A stretch of DNA of 64,000 nt, from assembly GCF_946415235.1 (NCBI RefSeq), contig NZ_CAMKRR010000008.1, forward strand, positions 1 to 64,000, in the 5' to 3' direction. This DNA comes from an uncultured Ruminococcus sp. Its GTDB lineage: Bacteria > Bacillota > Clostridia > Oscillospirales > Ruminococcaceae. The translations under genes were made by a program, and so were the position numbers. Under the pieces are notes generated by a model. The model had not been told where the DNA came from. It worked only from the letters and a program-made list of their open reading frames with translations, and ran no database searches. Of this stretch, positions 51,712-60,155 are shown piece after piece. Positions within the stretch are counted from its first letter, which is position 1, and every line of letters begins with the position of its first letter.

Positions 51712-52572
51712 ATGGAAAATATAATCGAAATAAAAGGTCTGCACTTTTCTTATGAGTCCGACGACGAGGAAAAGAAGCCCGTCGAGGTACTCAAAGGCAT
51801 AGACCTTGACATAAAGCAGGGTGAGTTCGTAGCGGTGCTGGGGCACAACGGCTGCGGAAAATCCACCCTTGCAAAGCACCTGAACGCTATACTGCTCCCG
51901 ACAGAGGGAACGGTAACGGTGGACGGCATAGACACAAAGGACGATGGAAAGCTCTTCGAGCTCCGTCAGAGAGCGGGAATGGTATTCCAGAACCCCGATA
52001 ATCAGATAGTTTCGTCTATAGTCGAGGAGGACGTGGCATTTGCCCTCGAAAACCTCGGTGTGCCCTATGAGGAGATGCGCAGGCGTGTTGACGAGAGCCT
52101 CAAAGCCGTGGGAATGTACGAGTACAGGCTGCACTCGCCAAGTCAGCTCTCGGGCGGACAGAAGCAGCGTGTGGCTATTGCAGGCATAATCGCCATGCAG
52201 CCCAAGTGTATCATACTCGACGAGCCTACTGCGATGCTCGACCCGCAGGGACGAAAGGAAGTTCTTGCCACCATACACCGCATGAACCGCGAGCAGGGCA
52301 TAACCATAGTGCTTATCACACACTATATGGACGAGGCTGCGGACTGTGACCGCGTTGTGGTCATGGACAAGGGAATGGTAGTCCTCGACGATGCTCCCGA
52401 GAAGGTATTCTCACAGGTGGAAAAGCTGAAAGCCATAGGGCTTGACGTCCCGCAGGTGACAGAGCTGGCATGGGAGCTGAGAAAGGCAGGCTGCGACATA
52501 TCTCCCGAGATAATCTCTGAGGAGGAATGTGCTGCGGCAATAGAAAAGCTGTTCGCAGACCGACAGGTCTGA
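51712..52572 (+). CDS. ecfA1: ECF transporter ATPase EcfA1
   Basis: This 286-residue ABC ATPase of the energy-coupling module powers vitamin and metal uptake with interchangeable S components. It has Walker [11 protein letters not shown] loop [20 protein letters not shown], signature [13 protein letters not shown] and Walker [14 protein letters not shown]. The long C-terminal tail ends in [16 protein letters not shown]. It is followed by ecfA2 after 28 bases. No S-component gene is in the cluster, which suggests a shared (group II) module. Confidence 0.95.
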   Translation: MENIIEIKGLHFSYESDDEEKKPVEVLKGIDLDIKQGEFVAVLGHNGCGKSTLAKHLNAILLPTEGTVTVDGIDTKDDGKLFELRQRAGMVFQNPDNQIVSSIVEEDVAFALENLGVPYEEMRRRVDESLKAVGMYEYRLHSPSQLSGGQKQRVAIAGIIAMQPKCIILDEPTAMLDPQGRKEVLATIHRMNREQGITIVLITHYMDEAADCDRVVVMDKGMVVLDDAPEKVFSQVEKLKAIGLDVPQVTELAWELRKAGCDISPEIISEEECAAAIEKLFADRQV

Positions 52573-52600
52573 CGATGCAGATAAGTAAAGGAGAATAGAA

Positions 52601-53464
52601 TTGGCTATCCTTGAAACACAGGAACTTACATACACATACAGCATAGGAACGCCTTTTGAAAAAACTGCTGTAGACCATGTGAGCCTTAAGATAGATGAGG
52701 GCGAAATGATAGGCGTTATGGGACATACAGGCTCTGGAAAGTCCACGCTCATACAGCACTTCAACGGACTTCTGAAGCCTACGTCGGGAAAGGTGCTCCT
52801 TGACGGAAAGGATATATGGGAGGATAAGGACAAAATACGTGACGTCCGCTTCAAGGTGGGACTTGTTTTCCAGTATCCCGAATACCAGATATTCGAGGAG
52901 ACGGTTTTCAAGGACATCGCCTTCGGCCCGAAGAATATGGGCCTCGATGAAGCCGAGATAAAGCGCCGCGTCCTTGAAACAGCCCATGATATCGGACTTT
53001 CCGAGGAGCTGCTCGAACGCTCCCCCTTTGAGCTCTCGGGCGGTCAGAAGCGCCGCGTTGCCATTGCGGGCGTTATGGCTATGGAGCCGAGAGTGCTCAT
53101 ACTCGACGAGCCCACCGCAGGTCTTGATCCTGCGGGCAGAGACAAGATACTCGAACACATCAGGCGCTATCATGAGCGCACAAAGAATACCATACTCATC
53201 GTTTCGCACAGTATGGAGGATATAGCATCATTTGCGGACAAGATACTTGTAATGAGCAGGGCGAAGCTCTTCTGCTGCGACGAAACGGTAAATGTTTTCG
53301 CAAGAGCCGATGAGATATCGGAGATAGGTCTTGACGTACCGCAGATCACAAAGGTCTTCGGAGAGCTCAGGCGCAGAGGCCTCGATTTCGGCAAGGAAGT
53401 ATTCACGGTGGGATACGCGCGCGATCTTCTGCTGAAACACCTGAACGAAAGGAAGGTGCTCTGA
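52601..53464 (+). CDS. ecfA2: ECF transporter ATPase EcfA2
   Basis: This 287-residue partner ATPase has Walker A GHTGSGKST, Q loop VFQYPEYQIFEETVFKDIAFGP, signature LSGGQKRRVAIAG and Walker B VLILDEPTAGLDP. The YSIGTPFEKTAVDHVSL start is characteristic of EcfA2. The start is TTG 52601 with AAAGGAG seven bases upstream. The stop abuts the ecfT ATG directly, so the two are likely translated together. It forms the heterodimer with EcfA1. Confidence 0.95.
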   Translation: MAILETQELTYTYSIGTPFEKTAVDHVSLKIDEGEMIGVMGHTGSGKSTLIQHFNGLLKPTSGKVLLDGKDIWEDKDKIRDVRFKVGLVFQYPEYQIFEETVFKDIAFGPKNMGLDEAEIKRRVLETAHDIGLSEELLERSPFELSGGQKRRVAIAGVMAMEPRVLILDEPTAGLDPAGRDKILEHIRRYHERTKNTILIVSHSMEDIASFADKILVMSRAKLFCCDETVNVFARADEISEIGLDVPQITKVFGELRRRGLDFGKEVFTVGYARDLLLKHLNERKVL

Positions 53465-54268
53465 ATGCTGAGAGATATCACCATCGGACAGTTCTTCCCC
53501 GGGAACAGTATCATACACAGGCTCGACCCGAGATTCAAGATAGTTATCACGCTTATTTACATAGTTATGCTGTTTTCGGGCGGCAATTACGTGTGCCTTA
53601 TTGTGGGAGCCGTATACACCTTCGGCGCTATACTGCTTTCCCGCATACCCGTTAAGATGTTCTGGAAGAGCGTAAAGCCGCTTCTCCCGTTCCTTGTGAT
53701 CACGGCGGTCCTCAATCTTCTGCTCATGAGCAGCGGAGAGGTGCTGTGGAAGTGGAAATTCCTCAGGATAACCGAGGACGGACTTAACACCAGCGTATTC
53801 ATGGTCATAAGGATAGTACTCCTCATTATGGGAACATCTCTCCTGACATACACAACTTCACCTATAACCCTTACGGACGCTATAGAGCGGCTGCTCTCGC
53901 CGCTGAAGAAAATAAAGTTTCCCGTGCATGAGCTTGCGATGATGATGTCCATAGCACTCAGATTCATACCTACGCTCATTGAGGAGACCGACAAGATAAT
54001 GTCCGCACAGAAAGCCCGCGGAGCTGAAATAGATACAGGAAGCTTCGCAGTGAGAGCAAAGAACCTCATATCCATACTTGTCCCGCTGTTCATATCCGCA
54101 TTCAGACGTGCGGACGAGCTGGCAACAGCTATGGAGTGCCGCTGCTATCACGGCGGAGAGGGAAGAACAAGACTGAGACAGCTCAAGTCCGCTCCGAGAG
54201 ACTATATAGCTCTTGCCGTGACGGTACTTTTCCTTGTGGGAGTTATCGTACTTGGCAGGATCATCTGA
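53465..54268 (+). CDS. ecfT: ECF transporter transmembrane protein EcfT
   Basis: This 267-residue membrane scaffold links S components to the two ATPases. It begins MLRDITIGQFFPGNSIIHRLDPRFKI and has about five to six helices. The coupling-helix Ala-Arg-Gly motifs are seen in AQKARGAEID and as a Cys-bearing variant in AMECRCYHGG. In most Firmicutes truA follows directly. Here a yfhO-like gene lies in between. Confidence 0.95.
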   Translation: MLRDITIGQFFPGNSIIHRLDPRFKIVITLIYIVMLFSGGNYVCLIVGAVYTFGAILLSRIPVKMFWKSVKPLLPFLVITAVLNLLLMSSGEVLWKWKFLRITEDGLNTSVFMVIRIVLLIMGTSLLTYTTSPITLTDAIERLLSPLKKIKFPVHELAMMMSIALRFIPTLIEETDKIMSAQKARGAEIDTGSFAVRAKNLISILVPLFISAFRRADELATAMECRCYHGGEGRTRLRQLKSAPRDYIALAVTVLFLVGVIVLGRII

Positions 54269-54290
54269 GCGGATCACAGAGAGGAAAACA

Positions 54291-57167
54291 ATGAACAAAG
54301 AAGAAAGACGGGCCGCTGCGCGACTTAAGCTGGAGCGGTTCAGAAAAGGCAAATTTTACCGTATAATGTACGAAAAGGGTGTGCTGTACTTTATACTTTC
54401 GTTTCTTATCCCGTTTTCCGTAATGCTTTACGCATTCGGTATGTTCGGGGTACACCCCTTTGGAAACAGACAGATACTCGTAGTCGATCTGTGGCATCAG
54501 TACTACCCCTTTTTCAGGGTAGTCCACGAGAAGCTGGTAAGCGGCGGCTCGTTCCTGTATTCATGGGAAAACGGACTGGGCACCAACTTCCTGTCGCTGA
54601 TATCCTACTATGCGGCAAGTCCGCTGAACTGGCTGTCGGTATTCTTCGGAAACGGCGGAGAAAGGGACGCGCTCACATTCATACTTGCGGCAAAGATAGG
54701 CTTTGCGGGAGCGTTTTTCAGCACCTTCCTGAGATATACCTACAGGCGCAGGGATTTCTCCTTATGTATGTTCTCCGTGGCATATGCCCTTTGCAGCTAT
54801 ACTCTTGGGTATTACTGGAACGTAATGTGGTTCGATACAGTGGCGCTGTTCCCGCTGGCAATGCTCGGCATAGTGATGCTGTGCCGCGAGGGCAGGTGGA
54901 AGGTATTCACCTTTTCACTGGCGCTTTCGCTGATCGCCAATTATTATATCGGCTATTTCACCTGCTTATTCTCCATACTTATGTTTGCGGCGGCAGGCAT
55001 AATCGAATGCAGGGGCATAAAGGACTGGTTCAGAAAGCTTCTGCTGATGATACGTTCATCGGCGCTCGGAATAGGTCTGGGAGCTTTCATGCTGCTTCCT
55101 GCATATTTCGGTCTGAAACTGACCTACAGCGTAAACAACACCATGCCGAAGGAAATATCCTTCTATGAGGACTGGAAGAAGATATTCGGAAATCTGCTCT
55201 CGTATAACGAGCCCACGAAGGTGGACGGACTTCCCAACTTTGCCTGCGGAATGCTGGCGGTGATGCTCTTCGGAGTGTTCATCTTCGCATTCGGCATAAA
55301 GATAAGGGAAAAGATAGCCGCTGTGATAATGCTTGGCGTCATAGCCGTGAGCTGTAATATGAACATCCTCAATTACATATGGCACGGCTTCCATTTCACC
55401 AATCAGATACCCTACCGTTTCGCGTTCATATTCAGCTTTGTGCTTGCTGCGGCAGCGTTCAGAGCCTATGACGTCATACTGAAACGGGGCGTAAAGATAT
55501 ATCATCTTGTACTCATGCTCATTGCGCCTTCGGCTGTCTTTGTGCTGTATAAAATATCTCAGGGCGTTGACTATAAATTCGAGGGCGCCATAAAGAGCTC
55601 GGCTATCATTGCGGGAGCGTTCTGGCTGATATTCGTGGCGGCGAAGATGTTCCCGTTCAAAAGCCAGAGGATAAGGAACATCATGATGACCTTTGTGCTT
55701 GCGGCGGCAATGTTCAGCGAGTTCATAAGCAATGCACAGATAGGCGTCCAGACAGTGGATACCACAAGCTACAGCGATTATCCTGCCACCTATGACGAGG
55801 TCGAGGCTCTTCTCGGCTACGAGAGGAAAAATGACAAGTCGCCGTTCTACAGGACGGAAATGACACAGACATATACTCTCAATGACAGTGCGCTGTACGG
55901 CTACTACGGACTTTCACAGTTCTCATCGGCGGCAAACGTATCTGTGACCACATTGTGCAAGAGACTGGGGCTTTACGCCTCAGAGGCGGGAAACCGTTAC
56001 TACTACAGAACATCAACGCCTGTTGTGAATTCCATTTTCGGCATAAAATACCTTGTCAAAAAGGGCGGAGTGCTCAATTCCGAGGACTGGGTGTTCGAGG
56101 ACATTCACACCTCGGGAAGCTCAACGCTTTACAAAAACCGCTATCCGCTGTCTCTCGGCTTTATGGTTAGCGATGAAGTGCTCAATATGGAGGACAGCAA
56201 TTCGGCAAATCCCTTTGAGTATCAGAACAGCCTTGTCCGCTGCCTTACAGGCATGGACGGTGAGTTCTTCGTGCCGCAGCCCGTGGCTCTTGCAGAGTAC
56301 GACGGCCTTGACGTATCCAAGAACGGCTACGGCAACTATACCTTCCAGAACAATACGGAGGAGGCAACGGGAAGCGTCACATATACCTACGATTGCATCG
56401 ACGGCAGCTATATCTACGGCTACGCCAACGGTTCGGGCGGTACCTGCGACCACCTTGAGATAAAGTGCGGCGAGGATACCATCGACTCGGGAAAGCTCAT
56501 CGAAAGCTACCCTATTGTATTCCCCATGGGCAACGGACAGGCAGGAGACGAATCCACTGTAAAAATAACCTCCAGTGAGAAGCACAAGTCGGGAAACTTC
56601 AAGCTCATGGTATATTCTGTTAAAAAGGAACGCTTTGAGGAGTTCTACAGCGAGCTTGCCGACGAGCAGCTTGATATAACCGAATTCAGCGACCGAAAGA
56701 TAAAAGGCAGGGTCAATGCAAAGAAGGACGGAGTGCTCTATCTGTCGATACCCTACGAAAAGGGCTGGAAAGTGTATATCGACGGCGAAAGAGCCGAGAC
56801 CTTCAAGGTATTGCAGGCAATGCTCGGCGTAAAGGTGGACAGCGGTGAGCATAATATCAGGATAGAGTATACTCCCGAGGGCTTTGCTCTTGGGGTTACA
56901 ATAACATTTCTCAGCGCGGCGCTTGTGATATTTTTCGTACTTGCCGAAAGAAAGCGCAGACTGCTGAGAAGAGAGCAGGCGGCAGCATTGCAGCGTGAAG
57001 CTGCGGATGATGACGCGGCTTCGACCTACAGGCAGGGAGCTGCCATATACGACCAGTTCGGTATCCCGAGACCCGAGGACCATATCGGCAGAGTCGAGGA
57101 CTCTGAGATAGTTCTTTACGACGGCAGGGATACGGCTGAAAAGGGGGCGGGAGATGCGGAACCTTAA
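54291..57167 (+). CDS. yfhO: YfhO-family membrane protein
   Basis: It has 958 residues from ATG 54291, which has AGAGG upstream. An N-terminal charged tail precedes about a dozen membrane helices. The first outside loop has the family motif QILVVDLWHQYYPFFRVVHEKL and then SWENGLGTNFLSLISYYAASPLN. The large extracytoplasmic C-terminal part ends with a beta domain (YLSIPYEKGWKVYIDGERAETFKVLQAMLGVKVDSGEHNIRIEY), one last helix and an acidic cytosolic tail. YfhO proteins are GT-C-like and have been linked to glycosylation of teichoic acids in other Firmicutes. It overlaps truA by 14 bases. Confidence 0.9.
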   Translation: MNKEERRAAARLKLERFRKGKFYRIMYEKGVLYFILSFLIPFSVMLYAFGMFGVHPFGNRQILVVDLWHQYYPFFRVVHEKLVSGGSFLYSWENGLGTNFLSLISYYAASPLNWLSVFFGNGGERDALTFILAAKIGFAGAFFSTFLRYTYRRRDFSLCMFSVAYALCSYTLGYYWNVMWFDTVALFPLAMLGIVMLCREGRWKVFTFSLALSLIANYYIGYFTCLFSILMFAAAGIIECRGIKDWFRKLLLMIRSSALGIGLGAFMLLPAYFGLKLTYSVNNTMPKEISFYEDWKKIFGNLLSYNEPTKVDGLPNFACGMLAVMLFGVFIFAFGIKIREKIAAVIMLGVIAVSCNMNILNYIWHGFHFTNQIPYRFAFIFSFVLAAAAFRAYDVILKRGVKIYHLVLMLIAPSAVFVLYKISQGVDYKFEGAIKSSAIIAGAFWLIFVAAKMFPFKSQRIRNIMMTFVLAAAMFSEFISNAQIGVQTVDTTSYSDYPATYDEVEALLGYERKNDKSPFYRTEMTQTYTLNDSALYGYYGLSQFSSAANVSVTTLCKRLGLYASEAGNRYYYRTSTPVVNSIFGIKYLVKKGGVLNSEDWVFEDIHTSGSSTLYKNRYPLSLGFMVSDEVLNMEDSNSANPFEYQNSLVRCLTGMDGEFFVPQPVALAEYDGLDVSKNGYGNYTFQNNTEEATGSVTYTYDCIDGSYIYGYANGSGGTCDHLEIKCGEDTIDSGKLIESYPIVFPMGNGQAGDESTVKITSSEKHKSGNFKLMVYSVKKERFEEFYSELADEQLDITEFSDRKIKGRVNAKKDGVLYLSIPYEKGWKVYIDGERAETFKVLQAMLGVKVDSGEHNIRIEYTPEGFALGVTITFLSAALVIFFVLAERKRRLLRREQAAALQREAADDDAASTYRQGAAIYDQFGIPRPEDHIGRVEDSEIVLYDGRDTAEKGAGDAEP

Positions 57168-57915
57168 AGTAACAGCAGCCTACAGAGGCACAAGGTATCA
57201 CGGCTTTCAGCGTCAGAGCAATGCCCTGACGGTGCAGGAGGTGCTTGAGAGCAAGCTCTCGAAGGTGCTCAACGAGCCTGTGACGGTGATCGGCTGTTCA
57301 AGGACAGACACGGGAGTACACGCGAATATGTTCTGTTTCAATGTTAAGACCGAGAGCAAAATAAACTGTCTCGGCTTTTGCAGGGGCGTGAATGGGGAGC
57401 TCCCCGATGATATATCCATTCTCAGCTGCGAGGATGCTCCCCTTGATTTTCATGCAAGATATGACTGCAAGGGAAAGGAGTATATCTATAAAATGCACTG
57501 CAGCGAGTCGAAAAACCCCTTTGCGGCAGATCTTATGCTGCATTACAGGAGAAAATTCGACATTGAGGCTGCGCGGAAAGCAGCAGGTTATCTGGTGGGA
57601 ACTCACGATTTTTCGTCGTTTTGTGCTGACTGTACAAATGTTTCAACCACAGTAAGGACTATTTATTCTTTCAAAATAGAAAATAGTGGAGATTCTGTGA
57701 TAATGCTTGTAAAAGGCAACGGTTTTTTGTATAATATGATTAGGATAATCGCAGGCACTCTTATGGACGTAAGCGAAAAAAGGATAGCTCCCGACGATAT
57801 ACCTGATATACTTGCCGCAAAGGACCGCCTCAGGGCGGGCAGAACGGCTATGGCTCACGGACTGTACCTGAACCGCGTGTTCTACAGCGAGGAAGAGCTT
57901 ATGAAAGAGACATAG
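57154..57915 (+). CDS. truA: tRNA pseudouridine(38-40) synthase
   Basis: This 253-residue synthase modifies the anticodon arm. It has a start LKVTAAYRGTRYHGFQRQ and the catalytic Asp in GCSRTDTGVHA. RYDCKGKEYIYKM and the late FLYNMIRIIAGTLMDV complete the TruA signature. The ATG lies within the end of yfhO after a purine-rich GGGGGCGGGAG stretch, so it depends on translation of that gene. The length is normal. Confidence 0.96.
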   Translation: MRNLKVTAAYRGTRYHGFQRQSNALTVQEVLESKLSKVLNEPVTVIGCSRTDTGVHANMFCFNVKTESKINCLGFCRGVNGELPDDISILSCEDAPLDFHARYDCKGKEYIYKMHCSESKNPFAADLMLHYRRKFDIEAARKAAGYLVGTHDFSSFCADCTNVSTTVRTIYSFKIENSGDSVIMLVKGNGFLYNMIRIIAGTLMDVSEKRIAPDDIPDILAAKDRLRAGRTAMAHGLYLNRVFYSEEELMKET

Positions 57916-57943
57916 GATCAAGAACAAAAAAGGAGGTGCCAGC

Positions 57944-59116
57944 TTGCCGAAGGTTTACGACGCCGAAGATATCGTCGATCAGAAAAATCGGATGAAGCGG
58001 CGAAAGCGACAGCGGCAGTTTATTTGCATACTGCTGGCAGCAATTATCGGAGTAGGTCTTTATTTTACTCGCGATAAGTGGTATAATAAATTAAGGGGCA
58101 TAGGAGAACAGTACAGGACTATCGTCAACTCGGGTCAGCTGGCAGAGGGAAACTTCCCTATAGAGGTCAGCGGCGGCGCGGATTATCAGCTTTGCCTTTC
58201 GGGCAAAAGGATGATACTGCTCAGCGATACGTACACCTATTACTATGATACTGACGGCGGACTTTTAAAGAGGCGTCAGCATACATATACGAATACGGTG
58301 CTGCGTACCTCGGGAGGACGTTCCCTGCTTTATGAACAGGGCGGAAATGATCTCAGCGTTGAAAACGAGGATCAGGTCTTCTATACCAAGACTTTCGCAA
58401 AAAACCAGATCTTCTTTGCAAGACTCAGCGAAGAAGGATATACAGCAGTAGTAACTACTTCTGAAAATTACAGCTGTGAACTGGTCGTATATGACAAAAG
58501 GGGTGAGGTCATATACACAAGACAGTGTATCGAAATGGTCAGCGACCTTAGCTTCATTGACGGAAGCAAGGGCTGTGTGCTGAGTTATATCTCAGCGGAG
58601 AACGGCCAGCTCGTTACCAAAGTTCAGAAGATCAGCTTCAGTGAAAAAGACGAACAATGGACATCCCCCGGATTGAACACTTTCGGTCTCAGCGTCTGCG
58701 GCTACGAAAACGGGGCATTCGTACTCGGAATGGACGCCTGCGGATATGTTGACGGCAGCGGTCAGATAAGCTCGTATTACTCATATGACGGCGAATTCGT
58801 CAGCGGCGCAAGTGAGAACGGAAATTCAGCAGTAATAGTTAACAACGAAGACAGAAGAAAATATGTTATGGCTCTTTTCAGCGGCGCTGACGCCGAGGCT
58901 CTTGTTATAGAGCTTGAGGAGCCTTCCATCGATGTAACCATATATGAAGATCTTGCGTACGTAATGTGCCAGGGAAAGATAATGGCTTATGATTTCAGCG
59001 GCGGGCTTCGTTCCGTTGCGGGCGTAAGCGATTCATACACAGGCTTTGTACGCAGTGATGATCATATTTTCCTGAAGGGATATAATAAAATAGATCGTAT
59101 AGATTATGAGAGCTGA
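57944..59116 (+). CDS. DUF5711-like single-pass membrane protein
   Basis: It has 390 residues. A basic N-terminus (KNRMKRRKRQRQ) precedes one membrane helix (FICILLAAIIGVGLYF), and a large extracytoplasmic part follows with repeated beta-blade patterns (LSGKRMILLSDTYTYYYDTDGG, SLLYEQGGNDLSVEN, AYVMCQGKIMAYDFSGG). This suggests a beta-propeller, as in clostridial DUF5711 proteins. The start is TTG 57944 with a near-perfect AAAGGAGGTG five bases upstream. It precedes a CvpA-like membrane protein. The function is unknown. A sensor or envelope scaffold role is a guess. Confidence 0.75.
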   Translation: MPKVYDAEDIVDQKNRMKRRKRQRQFICILLAAIIGVGLYFTRDKWYNKLRGIGEQYRTIVNSGQLAEGNFPIEVSGGADYQLCLSGKRMILLSDTYTYYYDTDGGLLKRRQHTYTNTVLRTSGGRSLLYEQGGNDLSVENEDQVFYTKTFAKNQIFFARLSEEGYTAVVTTSENYSCELVVYDKRGEVIYTRQCIEMVSDLSFIDGSKGCVLSYISAENGQLVTKVQKISFSEKDEQWTSPGLNTFGLSVCGYENGAFVLGMDACGYVDGSGQISSYYSYDGEFVSGASENGNSAVIVNNEDRRKYVMALFSGADAEALVIELEEPSIDVTIYEDLAYVMCQGKIMAYDFSGGLRSVAGVSDSYTGFVRSDDHIFLKGYNKIDRIDYES

Positions 59117-59144
59117 TTCTGATCAATGATCAATTAATTACCCG

Positions 59145-59190
59145 AAAGGAGGCAGCGCCTGCGGTATTCCGCAACGGCGCGAAACATATG
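59145..59190 (+). promoter_or_regulatory. Shine-Dalgarno separated from its start codon by a hairpin
   Basis: A full AAAGGAGG (59145-59152) lies 35 bases before ATG 59188, too far for normal initiation. The interval holds GCGCCTGCGG-TATT-CCGCAACGGCGC (59155-59180), two 5-bp stems with a 2-base bulge. Folding it leaves CA plus GAAACAT, nine bases, between the site and the ATG. No in-frame ATG, GTG or TTG lies closer. Confidence 0.6.
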
Positions 59191-60084
59191 GGAGAACAGT
59201 TTTGGTGGTTCTACGACGTCATCGTAGCTGCAGTGGTCCTTATATGTGTATTTTTTACTCTCAGAAAGGGGCTCCTCAGAGCCTCGGCATCCATAGTCGG
59301 TTATATTTTTGCCGTTTTCCTGAGCTTTATGCTGTGCACATCTATTGCGGGAAAGGTAGCCGACAACACATTGTACGGAAGCAATGTGAAAAAGCTCAAT
59401 TTTACTCTGACGGAAAACGATTATGCGGCAGAGCTCTGCTCGCAGATCAACAGCATGGGATATTATATAACCGTTAACCGTGACAAGATTGAGAAGATCT
59501 ATGTCAAGGAAGAGGACGTCGACCATGGAATATACCAATATATCCGGCATATGAACAGCAAGAACCTTGATGACGAGGATACGTTCCTTGTAAAGCTGCA
59601 TGACTGCTATGCAGTATCCGCAAGCAATTTCATATCCAGGAAGCTCAGTCCGTATGCGGCGGAATATGCTGCCGAGCAGATTAGAAAGGATCCGCAGAAA
59701 TTCTGGCAGTTCCTTAAGCTTATGGACGATCAGGACTCAAAGCGTCCCGCTGCCGAATTCCTTGTAAAGAATTATATACAGCAGCCCTACACCACGCTGG
59801 TAAGACTTATAATATACATCATATCATTTGTACTGCTTCTGCTGATATTACTTGCCGTATCTGTCAGCGTTAGCAGGAACGACCATACGGAAAACGGCTT
59901 TATGACGGTATCACTGAGAATAATAGTCGGTATCGGAAAGGCCGCGGCTATAGTGCTTGCAATTGCCGTTATTATAAGACTAAACGTCATAACAGGCAAT
60001 GACAAGATGCTGTTCTTTAACCATGAGGCTATTGACAGGACATATGTCTTTAAATATTTCTATAACTTTATCAAGACATGGTAA
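59188..60084 (+). CDS. CvpA-family membrane protein
   Basis: It has 298 residues. The first helix VIVAAVVLICVFFTLRKGLLRASASIVGYIFAVFLSFML contains the CvpA-like K-G-x-x-R turn. An extracytoplasmic or peripheral stretch of about 120 residues follows (EEDVDHGIYQYIRHMNSKN and FISRKLSPYAAEYAAEQI), then two helices near residues 205-270. CvpA relatives are tied to envelope processes without a defined reaction. The best ribosome site is separated from the ATG by a hairpin (see 59145-59190). Confidence 0.75.
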   Translation: MGEQFWWFYDVIVAAVVLICVFFTLRKGLLRASASIVGYIFAVFLSFMLCTSIAGKVADNTLYGSNVKKLNFTLTENDYAAELCSQINSMGYYITVNRDKIEKIYVKEEDVDHGIYQYIRHMNSKNLDDEDTFLVKLHDCYAVSASNFISRKLSPYAAEYAAEQIRKDPQKFWQFLKLMDDQDSKRPAAEFLVKNYIQQPYTTLVRLIIYIISFVLLLLILLAVSVSVSRNDHTENGFMTVSLRIIVGIGKAAAIVLAIAVIIRLNVITGNDKMLFFNHEAIDRTYVFKYFYNFIKTW

Positions 60085-60155
60085 AGCATAAATATATCGC
60101 CTGTCCCGTATCCGGGGAATGAGCGGTAATAATTAACTACAGGAGGAACTGCCTG

